This document shows positions 1 to 9,187 of a stretch of DNA of 64,000 nt, one piece after another. Both the position numbers and the translations under genes were made by a program. The DNA is from Microvirga rosea (lineage in GTDB: Bacteria; Pseudomonadota; Alphaproteobacteria; Rhizobiales; Beijerinckiaceae), in the NCBI RefSeq assembly GCF_020595095.1, contig NZ_JAJDOP010000002.1, forward strand, positions 1-64,000. Direction: 5' to 3'. The notes under the pieces are model-generated. The model worked only from the letters and a program-made list of their open reading frames with translations. It was not told the origin of the DNA and did not search any database. How positions within the stretch are numbered: position 1 is the stretch's first letter; each line of letters opens with the position of its first letter.

Positions 1-399
1 GACCGTGATCGTTTCGCCGGTCTCCGGCACGTCCACGATCACCTGTCCTTCGCCGACGATCGGGCTCTTGTACTGGCTGATCTGGTAGCCCTGGGGCAAG
101 TCCGGATAAAAATAGTTCTTCCGGTCGAACGTGCTCTTGAGGTTGATCTGCGCCTTCAAGCCGAGGCCCGTGCGGATCGCCTGGCGCACGCATTCCTCGT
201 TGATGACCGGCAGCATTCCGGGCATGGCGGCGTCCACCAGGGAAACGTGGCTGTTCGGGTCGCCGCCGAAGGCCGTGGATGCGCCGGAGAACAGCTTCGC
301 TTGGCTGGTCACCTGGGCATGGATTTCCATGCCGATGACGATTTCCCAATCGCCTGTCGCACCCTTGATGAGCTTCTTTGGATTGACCGGAGCGTTCAT
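1..399 (-). CDS. gatB: Asp/Glu-tRNA amidotransferase subunit B, N-terminal part (cut by window start)
   Basis: This is the first 133 codons of GatB, read on the reverse strand from an ATG at 399; the rest lies outside the window. GatB binds the mischarged Glu-tRNA(Gln)/Asp-tRNA(Asn) in the GatCAB complex and catalyses kinase and transamidation steps with ammonia from GatA. The visible part has the family hallmarks [14 protein letters not shown] and the segment [19 protein letters not shown], which are typical of the GatB catalytic core. gatC and gatA lie upstream on the same strand but are separated from gatB by five other genes. Confidence 0.95.
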   Translation of the reverse strand, partial: MNAPVNPKKLIKGATGDWEIVIGMEIHAQVTSQAKLFSGASTAFGGDPNSHVSLVDAAMPGMLPVINEECVRQAIRTGLGLKAQINLKSTFDRKNYFYPDLPQGYQISQYKSPIVGEGQVIVDVPETGETITV

Positions 400-622
400 G
401 CGGCCTCGCGCCTTCCGAATGAAAGTAATTTGAACCGGAGTAAGAGGCTCGGGCCGCTTCGGTCAACCCTTTTTGAAGCTGAACATCCGTTCATATTAAA
501 GCAGAGTATTGTTAAGGTCTTTTATAATTTGTGCACAGTTATCTCACCATAAAGCCGAGCCTCCATGAAACCACGATCCACATCAGGCGTTGTCCGGCTG
601 GTAAATAGTCAAGGAGACAACA

Positions 623-928
623 ATGGCTGTAGATCCGATGGATCGCGATCCCAACCTCTACAACCGCGAGAATGAGGTCTATGACCGCGAAACTCGTGGC
701 TCCAATACTCTTGCTTACTTGATTGGCGGTCTTGTCATCGCTCTCGGCTTGCTTGCCTTCCTGTTCTATGACGGCGGCAACCGCGACGTCAGCACGACCG
801 GCAGCACCACGGCGCCGCAGACCCAGACTGCGCCGACATCTCCGAGCGCGCCGAGCACCGGCTCTTCCGGCAGCTCCACGACGGCTCCGGCCTCCCCGGC
901 TGCTCCGTCGACCGGCACGACCCGGTAA
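623..928 (+). CDS. Small single-pass membrane protein with low-complexity tail
   Basis: 101 residues. A charged N-terminus (about 1-28) precedes one hydrophobic segment (about 31-49), and the rest is a Ser/Thr/Pro/Ala-rich tail, probably periplasmic. A purine-rich ribosome-binding region (AAGGAGACAAC) sits just upstream of the ATG. A strong hairpin follows the stop codon, consistent with a monocistronic gene. I do not recognise a family; similar short proteins are common in Hyphomicrobiales and have no known role. Confidence 0.75.
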   Translation: MAVDPMDRDPNLYNRENEVYDRETRGSNTLAYLIGGLVIALGLLAFLFYDGGNRDVSTTGSTTAPQTQTAPTSPSAPSTGSSGSSTTAPASPAAPSTGTTR

Positions 929-951
929 CCTCGCAGTACGCGAGAAGGTTC

Positions 952-985
952 ATGGGCCTGACAGAAGTCAGGCCCATTTTCTTTT
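952..985 (+). terminator. Rho-independent terminator
   Basis: A perfect 10-bp stem (ATGGGCCTGA / TCAGGCCCAT) with a 6-nt loop is followed by TTTTCTTTT. It lies 24 nt after the stop of the small membrane protein and also just past the end of the convergent EamA gene, so it may serve mainly the plus-strand gene. Confidence 0.85.
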
Positions 986-991
986 CCGGCA

Positions 992-1909
992 TCAAGTCAC
1001 TTTGAAGGCAGGAGCGCTTTTCCGTCCCGGAAGCGTCATCAGGGCCACTCCCGCGAGGATGCATAGGAGCCCGATCCAGGCCGACGGATCGAGCCGCTCA
1101 CCCAGGACATAAGCCCCGATGGCCACGCCGATCGGTGCCCGCAGATAGCCTTGTGCGGTCGTTCCCACCGATCCGAGCGTATGAATGAGCCGGAAATACA
1201 GCACGAATGCGAGGGACGTCGAGAAAACCGAAAGCCCGATCAGAGCACCGATCGAAGTCCCTGACGGGGACAGGGTCCAGGGCTGATCGACCAGAAGACT
1301 GACCGGGATCAGGATCGCGGCGCCTGACACCAGGGACCCGGCGGCCGGAACCATCGGGTCGAGGTTCTTGAAATTACGACCGAAAATCGCCGCTCCGGCG
1401 TAGCAGACGGTTGCCAGTACGACCGCAAGCTGGCCGAACAGTTCCTGCCCCACATGGTTGATGGCCTGAGTGCCGACGATCACGCAGGTGCCGGCAAGGC
1501 CGATGAGAACCCCGGCCATCTTTCGGAACGTGGTCGGTTCGTGCCGGGTCCAGAGAAACGTGATCAGGAACGTGAAAACCGGTGTCATGGCATTGAGAAT
1601 GACGGCGAGCCCCGCATCCACGGACTGCTCCGCCCACGCGATCAGCGTGAAGGGAATGACGCTGTTCAGGCAGGCCTGGAAGGCGAACTTGCGCCAGGTC
1701 GCGGCATCCCGCGGCAGGCTGATGCCCCGCAGCCGCAGGATGGCCAGCAGGACGCCACCGGCAATGATGGTTCTCGCGGCGATGAGGGTCACCGGCGGGA
1801 TGGTCTCGATGCCGAGCTTGATGAAGGTGTAGGACGCCCCCCAGAGGCTCGCCAGAGCGGCCAGAAGGCACAATTCGAAACCGTAATGGGGAGCTTTATG
1901 CGCACTCAT
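992..1909 (-). CDS. EamA/DMT-family inner-membrane transporter
   Basis: 305 residues from the ATG at 1909; a longer reading to 1981 adds a hydrophilic stretch without family resemblance. The protein is almost entirely hydrophobic, with about ten transmembrane helices arranged as two EamA repeats. The opening LWGASYTFIKLG and the start of the second repeat (around AGAAIFGRNF) are typical of drug/metabolite exporters. The substrate cannot be told from sequence. An ArsR-type regulator is divergent, with 133 bp between the two starts, and is the obvious candidate regulator. Confidence 0.9.
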   Translation of the reverse strand: MSAHKAPHYGFELCLLAALASLWGASYTFIKLGIETIPPVTLIAARTIIAGGVLLAILRLRGISLPRDAATWRKFAFQACLNSVIPFTLIAWAEQSVDAGLAVILNAMTPVFTFLITFLWTRHEPTTFRKMAGVLIGLAGTCVIVGTQAINHVGQELFGQLAVVLATVCYAGAAIFGRNFKNLDPMVPAAGSLVSGAAILIPVSLLVDQPWTLSPSGTSIGALIGLSVFSTSLAFVLYFRLIHTLGSVGTTAQGYLRAPIGVAIGAYVLGERLDPSAWIGLLCILAGVALMTLPGRKSAPAFKVT

Positions 1910-2042
1910 TCGACTGCATCTTTCGTTGTTCAGGTGCCGCCGACCTTCGCACGCCCCTTCCCTCCCGTCCCGTCGGAACATTTCGGCCGCGAACGAAGCA
2001 TGATTGGCTGATCTTTCCGCGCCATGGCGCTAAGATCGTCCC

Positions 2043-2759
2043 ATGACAACCATGGTCTCCGGCACCACACTGGCGGAAATCGCCGCTCTCATCGGCGACG
2101 TCGCACGCGCCAACATCCTCTCGGCGCTGATGGACGGGCGCGCGCTCACCGCGAGCGAGCTCGCATGGCATGGCGGCGTGAGCGCCTCCACGACGAGTGG
2201 GCATCTGGCAAAGCTAGCGGACGCGAATCTCGTGGCCATGGCCCGGCAGGGACGGCACCGCTACTACCGCCTTGCTTCCCCTGAGGTGGCCCAGGCCATC
2301 GAAGCGCTGATGGCGGTCGCATCCTTCGGGCCGAAGCGTCATCGTCCGGTCGGGCCGAAGGACGAGGCACTGCGGCGCGCGCGGACATGCTACGACCATC
2401 TCGCGGGCCGCCTGGGGATCGCGCTCGCCGATACGCTCACCGAACGGCGCTATATCGTGCTGTCCGACAGCGCCGGAGCCGTCACCGACGAAGGCCGCCG
2501 CTTCCTTTGCGATTTCGGCATAGAGCTGGAACACGGCAATGGCCATGGCCGGGCCCTCTGCCGCACCTGCCTCGACTGGAGCGAGCGTCGCCCCCACCTC
2601 GCCGGACGTCTCGGCGCGGCCCTGTGCAGCCGAATGTTCGAGCTGGGCTGGGTGGAGCGGATCAAGGACAGTCGGGCGCTCGCCATCACATCTCAGGGGC
2701 GGCAGGGTCTCGCACAGACCTTCGGCGTGACGGAACCAAGCCAAGCTTCTGGCGATTGA
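2043..2759 (+). CDS. ArsR-type winged-helix regulator with long C-terminal domain
   Basis: 238 residues. The N-terminal ~80 residues form an ArsR-type winged helix (ARANILSALMDGRALTASEL, then VSASTTSGHLAKLADANLV and GRHRYYRLA). The C-terminal 150 residues are longer than in classical ArsR proteins and contain a CRTCLDWSERRPHLAG segment typical of a subgroup with an extra domain. It is transcribed divergently from the EamA transporter and probably controls it. The ligand is unknown; the two close cysteines (CRTC) could bind metal or sense thiols, but this is inference. Confidence 0.88.
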   Translation: MTTMVSGTTLAEIAALIGDVARANILSALMDGRALTASELAWHGGVSASTTSGHLAKLADANLVAMARQGRHRYYRLASPEVAQAIEALMAVASFGPKRHRPVGPKDEALRRARTCYDHLAGRLGIALADTLTERRYIVLSDSAGAVTDEGRRFLCDFGIELEHGNGHGRALCRTCLDWSERRPHLAGRLGAALCSRMFELGWVERIKDSRALAITSQGRQGLAQTFGVTEPSQASGD

Positions 2760-2805
2760 GCCCCCGACGGCAGCCGCCGCAGCACATCATTCAGAGGGGA
2801 ATCCC

Positions 2806-3330
2806 ATGGCCAGCAAGTCGAACTTCACCGCGGACGAATGGGCCCGGCTCATGGCGAGCCCCATTGTCGCCGGCATTGCAATCACGGCTGCGGATCCGGG
2901 CGGTCTCTGGAGCGTCCTGAAGGAGTCCATGTCCAGCGGATGGGCTCTTCTCGACGTGAAGAAGGATCCCAACGCCAATCCCCTGGTCAAAGCGGTTGCC
3001 GACGATATCGGTGATCCCGCCTCCCGGGACGCCATGCGCCACTCGTTCCAGGAGCGCTTCAAGACTCATGATCTCAGTTCGGTGAAGCAGAAGGCGATTG
3101 AAGAGTTGCACGCGGTTGCCGGACTACTGGAGGCGAAGGCCCCGGAGGACGCTCCTGCCTTCAAGGCCTGGCTTCGGCATGTGGCGCAGCAAGCGGCCGA
3201 GGCCGGATCTGAAGGAGGATTCCTGGGATTTGGCGGCGTCGCCGTGAGCGATGCCGAGAAGGCGACCCTCGCAGAAATCGACACTGCCCTTGCGGCAACC
3301 GGCACGCCAGCCGGAATTCTGCCGACCTAG
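2806..3330 (+). CDS. Conserved hypothetical protein, soluble
   Basis: 174 residues, starting 46 bp after the ArsR-type gene and possibly in the same transcript. AGAGGGGAATCCC precedes the ATG. The protein is Ala-rich and helical with no signal peptide or membrane segment; it has a Gly-rich patch near GGFLGFGG at about residue 145. I recognise no catalytic motif. Codon use and GC-rich third positions match the neighbours, so it is probably a real gene. Confidence 0.75.
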   Translation: MASKSNFTADEWARLMASPIVAGIAITAADPGGLWSVLKESMSSGWALLDVKKDPNANPLVKAVADDIGDPASRDAMRHSFQERFKTHDLSSVKQKAIEELHAVAGLLEAKAPEDAPAFKAWLRHVAQQAAEAGSEGGFLGFGGVAVSDAEKATLAEIDTALAATGTPAGILPT

Positions 3331-3436
3331 CGCATCGCTTCAAAAAGCAGCGCCGGTTTCCCGCGCCGAAAGACGCGCTCCTCAAGAGTGGAAGCGTCGG
3401 GCCTGCAAAGTGGCGCGTCCTTTGGGGCTCGATGCT

Positions 3437-3745
3437 CTAGCGCTTCAGGAGGCGGCGGATCGCGTAGGCGCCGCCTGCCCACACCAATGCCGCGACGGAG
3501 CGGACAGGCAGGAGGGTCGGCGTGTCATGGCTGACGGGAGCGAACCAGGGGATATCGAGCCCCGTGATCACCCACGAAAACAGCACCGCGATGCCGAGCG
3601 CCGCAATGGCTGCGATGAAGACCTTGCCGACCTGATCCGCTTTCCAGCCGAGCCATACGGCGGCAATCACCAGAACAGGGTCGAACGCTCCCCAGAGCCA
3701 GACCGCGAGGGGAATGGAGGGAGGCGTCACGCGCCCGCCCACCAA
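3437..3745 (-). CDS. Small membrane protein downstream of gatA
   Basis: 102 residues with about three hydrophobic segments (roughly 13-30, 40-60 and 78-95) and a basic C-terminus (RRLLKR). Its start overlaps the gatA 3' end by 19 bp, so it is probably translationally coupled to gatA. Function unknown. The overlap and the absence of another start make position 3745 the likely start. Confidence 0.7.
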   Translation of the reverse strand: MVGGRVTPPSIPLAVWLWGAFDPVLVIAAVWLGWKADQVGKVFIAAIAALGIAVLFSWVITGLDIPWFAPVSHDTPTLLPVRSVAALVWAGGAYAIRRLLKR

Positions 3746-5247
3746 GCGCCCGGAAGCTCTATCCGGCCCGCAGCGTCCTCGATCACCTGGCCGGCGGCGA
3801 AGAGGGTTTCCTCGTCGAATGCCCGGCCGATCAGCTGGAGCCCGAGAGGCAAGCCCTGGGCGTCGAGCCCGGCCGGCACCGCGATGCCCGGCAGGCCCGC
3901 CATGTTCACCGTGACGGTGAAAATATCGTTGAGATACATCTCGACCGGGTCGCCCGATCCCTTCTCGCCGATGCCGAAGGCGGCCGAAGGGGTCGCCGGG
4001 GTCAGGATCGCGTGAATGCCCTGCGCATAGACTTCCTCGAAGTCGCGCTTGATCAGGGTCCGGATCTTCTGGGCGCGCACGTAATAAGCGTCGTAATAGC
4101 CCGCGGACAGCACATAGGTGCCGATCATGACGCGGCGCTTGACCTCGCGGCCGAAACCGGCGGCGCGGGTCTTTTCGTACATGTCGCTGATATCCTTACC
4201 GTTTTCGCGGATACCGTAGCGAACCCCGTCATAACGGGCGAGATTCGACGAGGCTTCAGCCGGAGCGACGATGTAGTAAGCCGGCAGTGCGTATTTCGTG
4301 TGCGGCAGCGAGACCTCGACGATCTCGGCGCCCGCGGCGCGCAGCCATTCGGTGCCCTGCTGCCAGAGCTTCTCGATCTCGGGGGACATGCCGTCGACGC
4401 GGTATTCCTTTGGAATGCCGATCTTCATTCCCTTCACGCCCCGCGACATCGCGGCCTCGAAATCGGGCACCGGCAGGTCGGCACAGGTGGTGTCCTTCGG
4501 GTCGGCTCCGGACATGGAGCGCAGCATGATGGCCGCGTCCCTCACCGTGCGGGTGATCGGACCCGCCTGATCGAGGGACGAGGCGAACGCGACGGTGCCC
4601 CAGCGGGAGCAGCGCCCATAGGTTGGTTTGATGCCCACGGTGCCGGTGAAGGCTGCGGGCTGACGGATGGAGCCACCGGTATCGGTCGCCGTCGCGCCCA
4701 GGCAAAGACGGGCTGCCACGGCGGCAGCGGAGCCGCCCGACGAACCGCCCGGAACCAGGTGCGTGCCTTCGATTGACCCCGAGGAGCCTGCGGAAACGTT
4801 GGAACCGACGCGCCGCCACGGGGACACCACCGGACCGAACGCGCTCGTCTCGTTGGACGAGCCCATGGCGAATTCGTCCATGTTGAGCTTGCCGAGCATC
4901 ACCGCGCCGTCATTCCAGAGGTTCTGGGTGACGGTCGATTCATAGGGCGGCTTGAAGCCCTTGAGGATCTTCGAACCGGCGGTGGATTCCACCCCATTCG
5001 TGCAGAACAGGTCCTTGATCCCCAGCGGAATTCCCTCCAGGGCGCCGGCCTCGCCCTTGGCGATCCGCTCGTCCGAAGCCTTTGCCATGGCAAGAGCCTT
5101 TTCGGGCGTTTCCAGCACATAGGCGTTGAGCGCCCTCGCCTTCTCGATGGCGCCGATATGGGCCTTGGCGAGTTCCGTCGCCGAGAAGGTCTTGGACTTC
5201 AGCCCGTCGCGGGCTTCTGCAATGGTCAGGTGGGTCAGTTCTGTCAC
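3727..5247 (-). CDS. gatA: Asp/Glu-tRNA amidotransferase subunit A
   Basis: 506 residues. GatA is the glutaminase subunit of GatCAB, an amidase-signature enzyme that makes ammonia for GatB. The Ser-cisSer-Lys triad is complete: Lys78 in PLGIKDLF, cis-Ser169 in [11 protein letters not shown] and nucleophile Ser193 in DTGGSIRQP. The 24-residue spacing between the two serines is as in characterised GatA. An insertion of roughly 13-16 residues rich in Ser/Gly (about 148-163, [12 protein letters not shown]) precedes the signature and is longer than in typical GatA. gatC lies 106 bp upstream on the same strand. Confidence 0.97.
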   Translation of the reverse strand: MTELTHLTIAEARDGLKSKTFSATELAKAHIGAIEKARALNAYVLETPEKALAMAKASDERIAKGEAGALEGIPLGIKDLFCTNGVESTAGSKILKGFKPPYESTVTQNLWNDGAVMLGKLNMDEFAMGSSNETSAFGPVVSPWRRVGSNVSAGSSGSIEGTHLVPGGSSGGSAAAVAARLCLGATATDTGGSIRQPAAFTGTVGIKPTYGRCSRWGTVAFASSLDQAGPITRTVRDAAIMLRSMSGADPKDTTCADLPVPDFEAAMSRGVKGMKIGIPKEYRVDGMSPEIEKLWQQGTEWLRAAGAEIVEVSLPHTKYALPAYYIVAPAEASSNLARYDGVRYGIRENGKDISDMYEKTRAAGFGREVKRRVMIGTYVLSAGYYDAYYVRAQKIRTLIKRDFEEVYAQGIHAILTPATPSAAFGIGEKGSGDPVEMYLNDIFTVTVNMAGLPGIAVPAGLDAQGLPLGLQLIGRAFDEETLFAAGQVIEDAAGRIELPGAWWAGA

Positions 5248-5353
5248 GGGACTTGATCTCAGTTGAGCGTCTCGGCCGGTTCGACTGGCCTTGATCTGGC
5301 AGGGATTCCGGACCGCGAAACGCGTCTCCGGGGAGGATCGAACGGCTCGCGGC

Positions 5354-5641
5354 CTATTCGATCACCTTCGGTACGACGAAGAAATCGTCCTCCCGGGCCG
5401 GAGCGTTGCGGAGGACCTTTTCGGCGCTGTCACCGTCCGTCACGCCGTCTTGGCGCTTCTTCATGGTCATCGGCGTCACCGAGGTCATCGGCTCAACGCC
5501 CTCGACGTTCACCTCGTTGAGCTGCTCGACGAAGGACAGAATAGCGTTCAGCTCCCCCTGAAGGTGAGGAACATCCTGTTCCTGGACGGCAATGCGCGCC
5601 AGATGCGCGATCCGGCGAACGGTTTTCTGATCGACCGACAT
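5354..5641 (-). CDS. gatC: Asp/Glu-tRNA amidotransferase subunit C
   Basis: 95 residues from the ATG at 5641 ([17 protein letters not shown]). A longer reading to 5704 does not resemble the family. GatC is the small scaffold that wraps GatA and GatB together. The N-terminal helix with [10 protein letters not shown], the L-N-AIL-FVEQL segment and the ..[13 protein letters not shown]-terminus are family hallmarks. First gene of the gatC-gatA unit. Confidence 0.95.
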   Translation of the reverse strand: MSVDQKTVRRIAHLARIAVQEQDVPHLQGELNAILSFVEQLNEVNVEGVEPMTSVTPMTMKKRQDGVTDGDSAEKVLRNAPAREDDFFVVPKVIE

Positions 5642-5749
5642 GGATGGCCAAACCCTTTGATAATGCTGGGGCGGGCTATAACACCCGCCCGCATCGCGCC
5701 GCAATGTCGGAAAATATCCAGGCAGCCCGAAGGCTGGCCGTTCCCCTGC

Positions 5750-6448
5750 CTAGATCTTGAGGCCGACCGTCTTGTGCGGCACCACGACCTGCGTGCCCTT
5801 CCCGTCCAAGGCGGCCACGAACTTGTCCGCCGTCTGGTCGATCATCGGAAACGAGCCGTAGTGGCAGGGAATCGCCGCCTTCAGCTTGAAGAATCGCTGA
5901 ACCGCCAGAGCCGCAACCTCCCCGCCCATGGTGAACCGGTCGCCGATCGGCACCATGGCCACGTCGGGCTTGTGGATTTCGGCGATCAGCTCCATGTCGC
6001 CGAAAATATCCGTATCTCCCATATGGTAGATTGTCGGCTCACCCGGAGCCTTGACGATGAGGCCGTTCGCGCTCCCGAGCGGGAAGTTCACGCCCATTTC
6101 CACAAGGCCCGCGGAATGATCGGCCCGGACCATGCTCACGGCGAATCCGTCCTGCTGGACCGTGCCCCCGGTGTTCATGGGATCGAAGCTCTCGACGCCT
6201 TGGGAAGCCAGGTACATGCAAAGGTCGAAATTGGTCACGACCTTCGCACCCGTGGCTTTCGCAATCGCGACCGTATCGCCCACATGGTCGCCGTGCGCGT
6301 GGGTGACGAGGATGTGGGTCGCCCCCTCATAGGCCTTCTCCATGCTGCCTTCGAATGCCGGATTGCCGGAAAAGAAGGGGTCGATCAGCACGACGCTGTT
6401 GGCGAAATCCAGGCGGAAGGCGGAATGCCCGAACCAGGTGATCTTCAT
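5750..6448 (-). CDS. UPF0173-type metal-dependent hydrolase (metallo-beta-lactamase fold)
   Basis: 232 residues from ATG 6448 ([15 protein letters not shown]). It has the metal-binding signature HAHGDHVGD, a further metal ligand region in MVRADHSAG and [14 protein letters not shown], and the [12 protein letters not shown] ending typical of the UPF0173 (YtkL-like) family. Cytoplasmic; substrate unknown. It is commonly found beside gatC/gatA and ruvX in Hyphomicrobiales, as here. The extended frame to 6649 overlaps the ruvX start region and is not supported. Confidence 0.92.
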   Translation of the reverse strand: MKITWFGHSAFRLDFANSVVLIDPFFSGNPAFEGSMEKAYEGATHILVTHAHGDHVGDTVAIAKATGAKVVTNFDLCMYLASQGVESFDPMNTGGTVQQDGFAVSMVRADHSAGLVEMGVNFPLGSANGLIVKAPGEPTIYHMGDTDIFGDMELIAEIHKPDVAMVPIGDRFTMGGEVAALAVQRFFKLKAAIPCHYGSFPMIDQTADKFVAALDGKGTQVVVPHKTVGLKI

Positions 6449-6638
6449 ATGAAAGGTCCTCGATGATGGGTGAGACATGGGGCGGCGACGGCGCCCGACC
6501 ATATCCCGGTCGGCGCGCGCCCCCCCCGCATTCCACGGCAAGCTAGGCAACAAGCCGCGGCGGGAAAAGACCTGTCCGTCAGCCGGGACGACTTCCTCAC
6601 CGTCTTCCTGTAAGGTGCCCCATGACAAGGAGGCCTCA

Positions 6639-7199
6639 TTGCTCGCCACGGATCAGGAGCTCACGACCCTTATGGACGGCCTTGCGCCGCGCGCGCGTCT
6701 CATGGGGGTCGATCTTGGCACCAAGACCATCGGTCTTGCCCTCTCGGATGTGGAGCGGAGAATCGCCACGCCGCTGGAGACGATCAAGCGGGTGAAGTTC
6801 ACGCCGGATGCCCAGCGGCTGAAAGTCCTGATCGATCGGTTCGACGTCGGCGGGCTCGTCATCGGCCTGCCGCTCAACATGGACGGCACCGAAGGTCCCC
6901 GCTCTCAGGCCACGCGCGCCTTCGTGCGCAACCTCAAGCCGATCTATCCCGGTCCGGTTCTCTTCTGGGACGAGCGGCTTTCCACGATGGCCGTGACCCG
7001 CACGCTCCTCGACGCCGATGCATCCCGCGCCACACGGGCCGACGTGGTGGACAAGATGGCGGCGGCCTACATCCTCCAGGGCGCCCTGGATCGCTATGAG
7101 CGCATTTCGGCTCTGGATGAGGACGCCGAGGATGATGCCCGCCTGAGATCGGAGCTCGACATGGATGCGCCGCCCGAAGGCGGCGCGATGGACGATTGA
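6639..7199 (+). CDS. ruvX: RuvX/YqgF Holliday-junction resolvase family nuclease
   Basis: 186 residues if translation starts at the TTG at 6639, which has AAGGAGG 4 nt upstream; the ATG at 6672 would give 175 residues and lacks such a site. RuvX (YqgF) is an RNase H-fold nuclease implicated in pre-16S rRNA 5'-end processing. The first acidic motif [15 protein letters not shown], the FWDERLST motif and the [11 protein letters not shown] helix with its Asp are all present. The C-terminal ~30 residues are acidic and variable. Divergent from the UPF0173 hydrolase gene. Confidence 0.93.
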   Translation: MLATDQELTTLMDGLAPRARLMGVDLGTKTIGLALSDVERRIATPLETIKRVKFTPDAQRLKVLIDRFDVGGLVIGLPLNMDGTEGPRSQATRAFVRNLKPIYPGPVLFWDERLSTMAVTRTLLDADASRATRADVVDKMAAAYILQGALDRYERISALDEDAEDDARLRSELDMDAPPEGGAMDD

Positions 7200-7212
7200 T
7201 CGAGGCGGCGTC

Positions 7213-7578
7213 TTAGAACCCGTTACGACGGTTCCAGGCGCGGATCTGATCCTTTGTCATGTCCTTTTGAGCCCGCCTGTAGTCCTTCATGTATTCCTTC
7301 GCGGCTTCGCGGTTGTAATAGCCACGCCCGGGAGGCGGATAATAGCCGGGCGGAGGCGGCGGCGGACGGCGATAGCCCGGAGGCGGGCCGTAATAGCGCC
7401 GCGGGGGCGGATCGTAATAATCCGGGCCATCATCGAAGAACTGGGCCTTGTGAACCATCGCCGGCGCATTCGCGGCTCCGGCAGAGAACGGGGCCGCCTG
7501 CGCGTTCACGGCGCCGAGGCACAAGGCCCCTGCGACAGCCCCTAAGGTCCACCGAGGAACCCATTCACCGAACATCAT
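7213..7578 (-). CDS. Secreted Pro/Tyr-rich protein
   Basis: 121 residues from ATG 7578 (a second ATG follows immediately). A signal peptide (VAGALCLGAVNAQAAP, cleavage after AQA) precedes a region of repeated PPPGY/YYGPPPGY motifs and a charged C-terminus, YMKDYRRAQKDMTKDQIRAW. Probably periplasmic or cell-surface. Function unknown; such Pro-Tyr-rich proteins are frequent in Hyphomicrobiales. Confidence 0.75.
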   Translation of the reverse strand: MMFGEWVPRWTLGAVAGALCLGAVNAQAAPFSAGAANAPAMVHKAQFFDDGPDYYDPPPRRYYGPPPGYRRPPPPPPGYYPPPGRGYYNREAAKEYMKDYRRAQKDMTKDQIRAWNRRNGF

Positions 7579-7962
7579 TCTGTCATCTCCTGTCCGGCTG
7601 CCTTGTCGACGCAGCCGCGATGGGCGCCACAATGCTGCAGCCTAGTTGAACAAACTCTGAATCAACAGAGCCCTATCCCTCCGGCCAAGCGGATTGATCG
7701 CACGCAAGGAGCCCTTTCGCCGCTTGAGCTCGTGAATCTCGGCGCAGGTTGCATTGCCGATGGATCGGCGCTTTTCGGAAGGACGCTCCACGAATCGTGT
7801 GCCTGTTCTCCAATCGAGACTGACCCGTCCAAAGGCGCCTTTGTCGATTTGCTTGGGCATGAGCCGACAAAGGCACCGATACCTCTCTGTTTAGAGGGGG
7901 AATGCGGCTCTGCCTCATGCTATGGCGGCTCACTCGCATCATTCGACAACAGGCTCGGGCCA

Positions 7963-8370
7963 GTGCCGCTTCCCATCAGAATTGCCGCAAGTGCCGTGGT
8001 ATCCCTCATGGCGCTCGTCGGGTGCCAGAGCGCCGGTCCGGCGGCAACAGCAACGCCTCACGGCACCGGCATCTTTGAGCAGGGAACGGCCTCGGCCAAG
8101 GCCGCGGCCGAGGCGGAGGCCGAAGCGAGCGCTCTCGGGACCGCTCAGGGCGTTGCCTCGATAGCGGCATCTCTGGACAAGACCGGCGCATCGTCCATTC
8201 CGCTCATGATCGGCGGCAAAGTTGCGCGGGAGGGATTGCGTGCCAAATGGGATGCCCGCATGAAAGCCGCCCAGGAAGAGGATTTGCAGGCGACCTACCG
8301 GTATTACGGCATGAATCCTGACGGAACGCCTTCCGGCAAGCCAGGGCCAGGATCAGCTCCCGAAAACTAG
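7963..8370 (+). CDS. Putative lipoprotein, alanine/glutamate-rich
   Basis: 135 residues from a GTG at 7963, chosen because it places a short lipoprotein signal (PLPIRIAASAVVSLMALVGC) at the N-terminus with a good lipobox, LVGC. The mature part has an AKAAAEAEAEASALGTA helical stretch, then a predicted amphipathic segment. Longer readings upstream have no resemblance to a signal sequence. Function unknown. Confidence 0.6.
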   Translation: MPLPIRIAASAVVSLMALVGCQSAGPAATATPHGTGIFEQGTASAKAAAEAEAEASALGTAQGVASIAASLDKTGASSIPLMIGGKVAREGLRAKWDARMKAAQEEDLQATYRYYGMNPDGTPSGKPGPGSAPEN

Positions 8371-8543
8371 CTCCCTTGCCCCCTTGCAGCGTGGGGAAAA
8401 GTCGTGGCTGCGTAATCGCTGCAGCAGGGTTGACGATCAGCCAAAAAGCTCCTATTTCCAGCGCCACCACAGACGCTGATGAAAGAACCTTGGCCCCGGA
8501 TCGCAGAACGATCCAAAAAGGCCAACACATTCAGCAGGTTCGG

Positions 8544-8617
8544 TGGGGGATAGTTTAATGGTAGAACAGCGGACTCTGACTCCGTTAGTCTTGGTTCGAA
8601 TCCAGGTCCCCCAGCCA
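8544..8617 (+). tRNA. tRNA-Gln (CTG)
   Basis: A 7-bp acceptor stem pairs TGGGGGA (8544-8550) with TCCCCCA (8607-8613), followed by discriminator G and encoded CCA. The D arm contains TAATGGTAGA, the anticodon stem GCGGA/TCCGT encloses CTCTGAC with anticodon CTG, and the T loop is TTCGAAT. The anticodon reads CAG codons, giving glutamine. Confidence 0.96.
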
Positions 8618-8648
8618 CTTTATTTTCCAAGATCTTGACGCAGAAAGC

Positions 8649-8668
8649 CCGCTCTCTTTCGAGAGCGG
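8649..8668 (+). terminator. Hairpin downstream of tRNA-Gln
   Basis: An 8-bp perfect stem (CCGCTCTC / GAGAGCGG) with a TTTC loop lies 32 nt after the tRNA. The T tract after it is poor, so it may be a processing or weak termination hairpin rather than a classical terminator. Confidence 0.45.
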
Positions 8669-8747
8669 TTAGGCGCGCCTTTTGCGCGAAAGCTAGACAA
8701 ATCTCTTCGCGCCTCCGCCCTTCCCTTTCTTGTTCTAGGAGGACGGG

Positions 8748-8924
8748 ATGAGGGGGAACGTTATGGCTTGGCTGAAGTCCGGGCAGTATCTCCCGGCCTC
8801 CCTTCGCGACCTCCACGATCGGAAAGATGTGTTCAAGGGGCTGGACGAAGGCCTGTTCACGGTTGCCTTCCCGCTCGCCGGGCGCAGAACGCCTGAGCTG
8901 CAACAGCTCATTCTCGTAAAGTAA
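8748..8924 (+). CDS. Small protein of 58 residues (unrecognised)
   Basis: ATG at 8748 preceded by a perfect AGGAGG at 8737-8742 (5-nt spacing), stop TAA at 8922. It begins MRGNVMAWLKSGQYLPASLR and contains DLHDRKDVFKGLDEGLF, a soluble mixed-charge sequence. The ribosome-binding site is much better than average for this window and the composition is protein-like, so I think it is a real small gene. Family and function not recognised. Confidence 0.5.
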   Translation: MRGNVMAWLKSGQYLPASLRDLHDRKDVFKGLDEGLFTVAFPLAGRRTPELQQLILVK

Positions 8925-9187
8925 TAACGCCGGCGGGAAATACTTCCCTCGCTCAAACTGGCAAAGCTCCATGTCATCACAAACAAAAATGTGAAAATGC
9001 TTACCTTCAATAGTTAGCGTTCATGAAACTGGGCTTGCCGTCGCCAGGTTGGAACCTAACTACTATCAAAAGACAAGCTGTCCAGCGTTGCTAACTCGGC
9101 TCTCGACGAGCCGCATTTGATCGACAGGCCTGTCGAAGTCGCTCCAGTTACATGCGGTCGCGTACCCCTATAGCGGAGCCCCCGTCT

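Noticed and set aside
5291..6466. Long plus-strand frame antisense to gatC and the UPF0173 hydrolase
   Set aside because: It is a shadow of conserved genes on the other strand and has no protein-family features.
8367..8972. Reverse-strand frame of 201 codons across the tRNA-Gln gene
   Set aside because: Its GGPGFEPRLTESESAVLPLN segment is the translation of the tRNA itself, a well-known annotation artefact; the rest runs antisense to the 58-residue protein.
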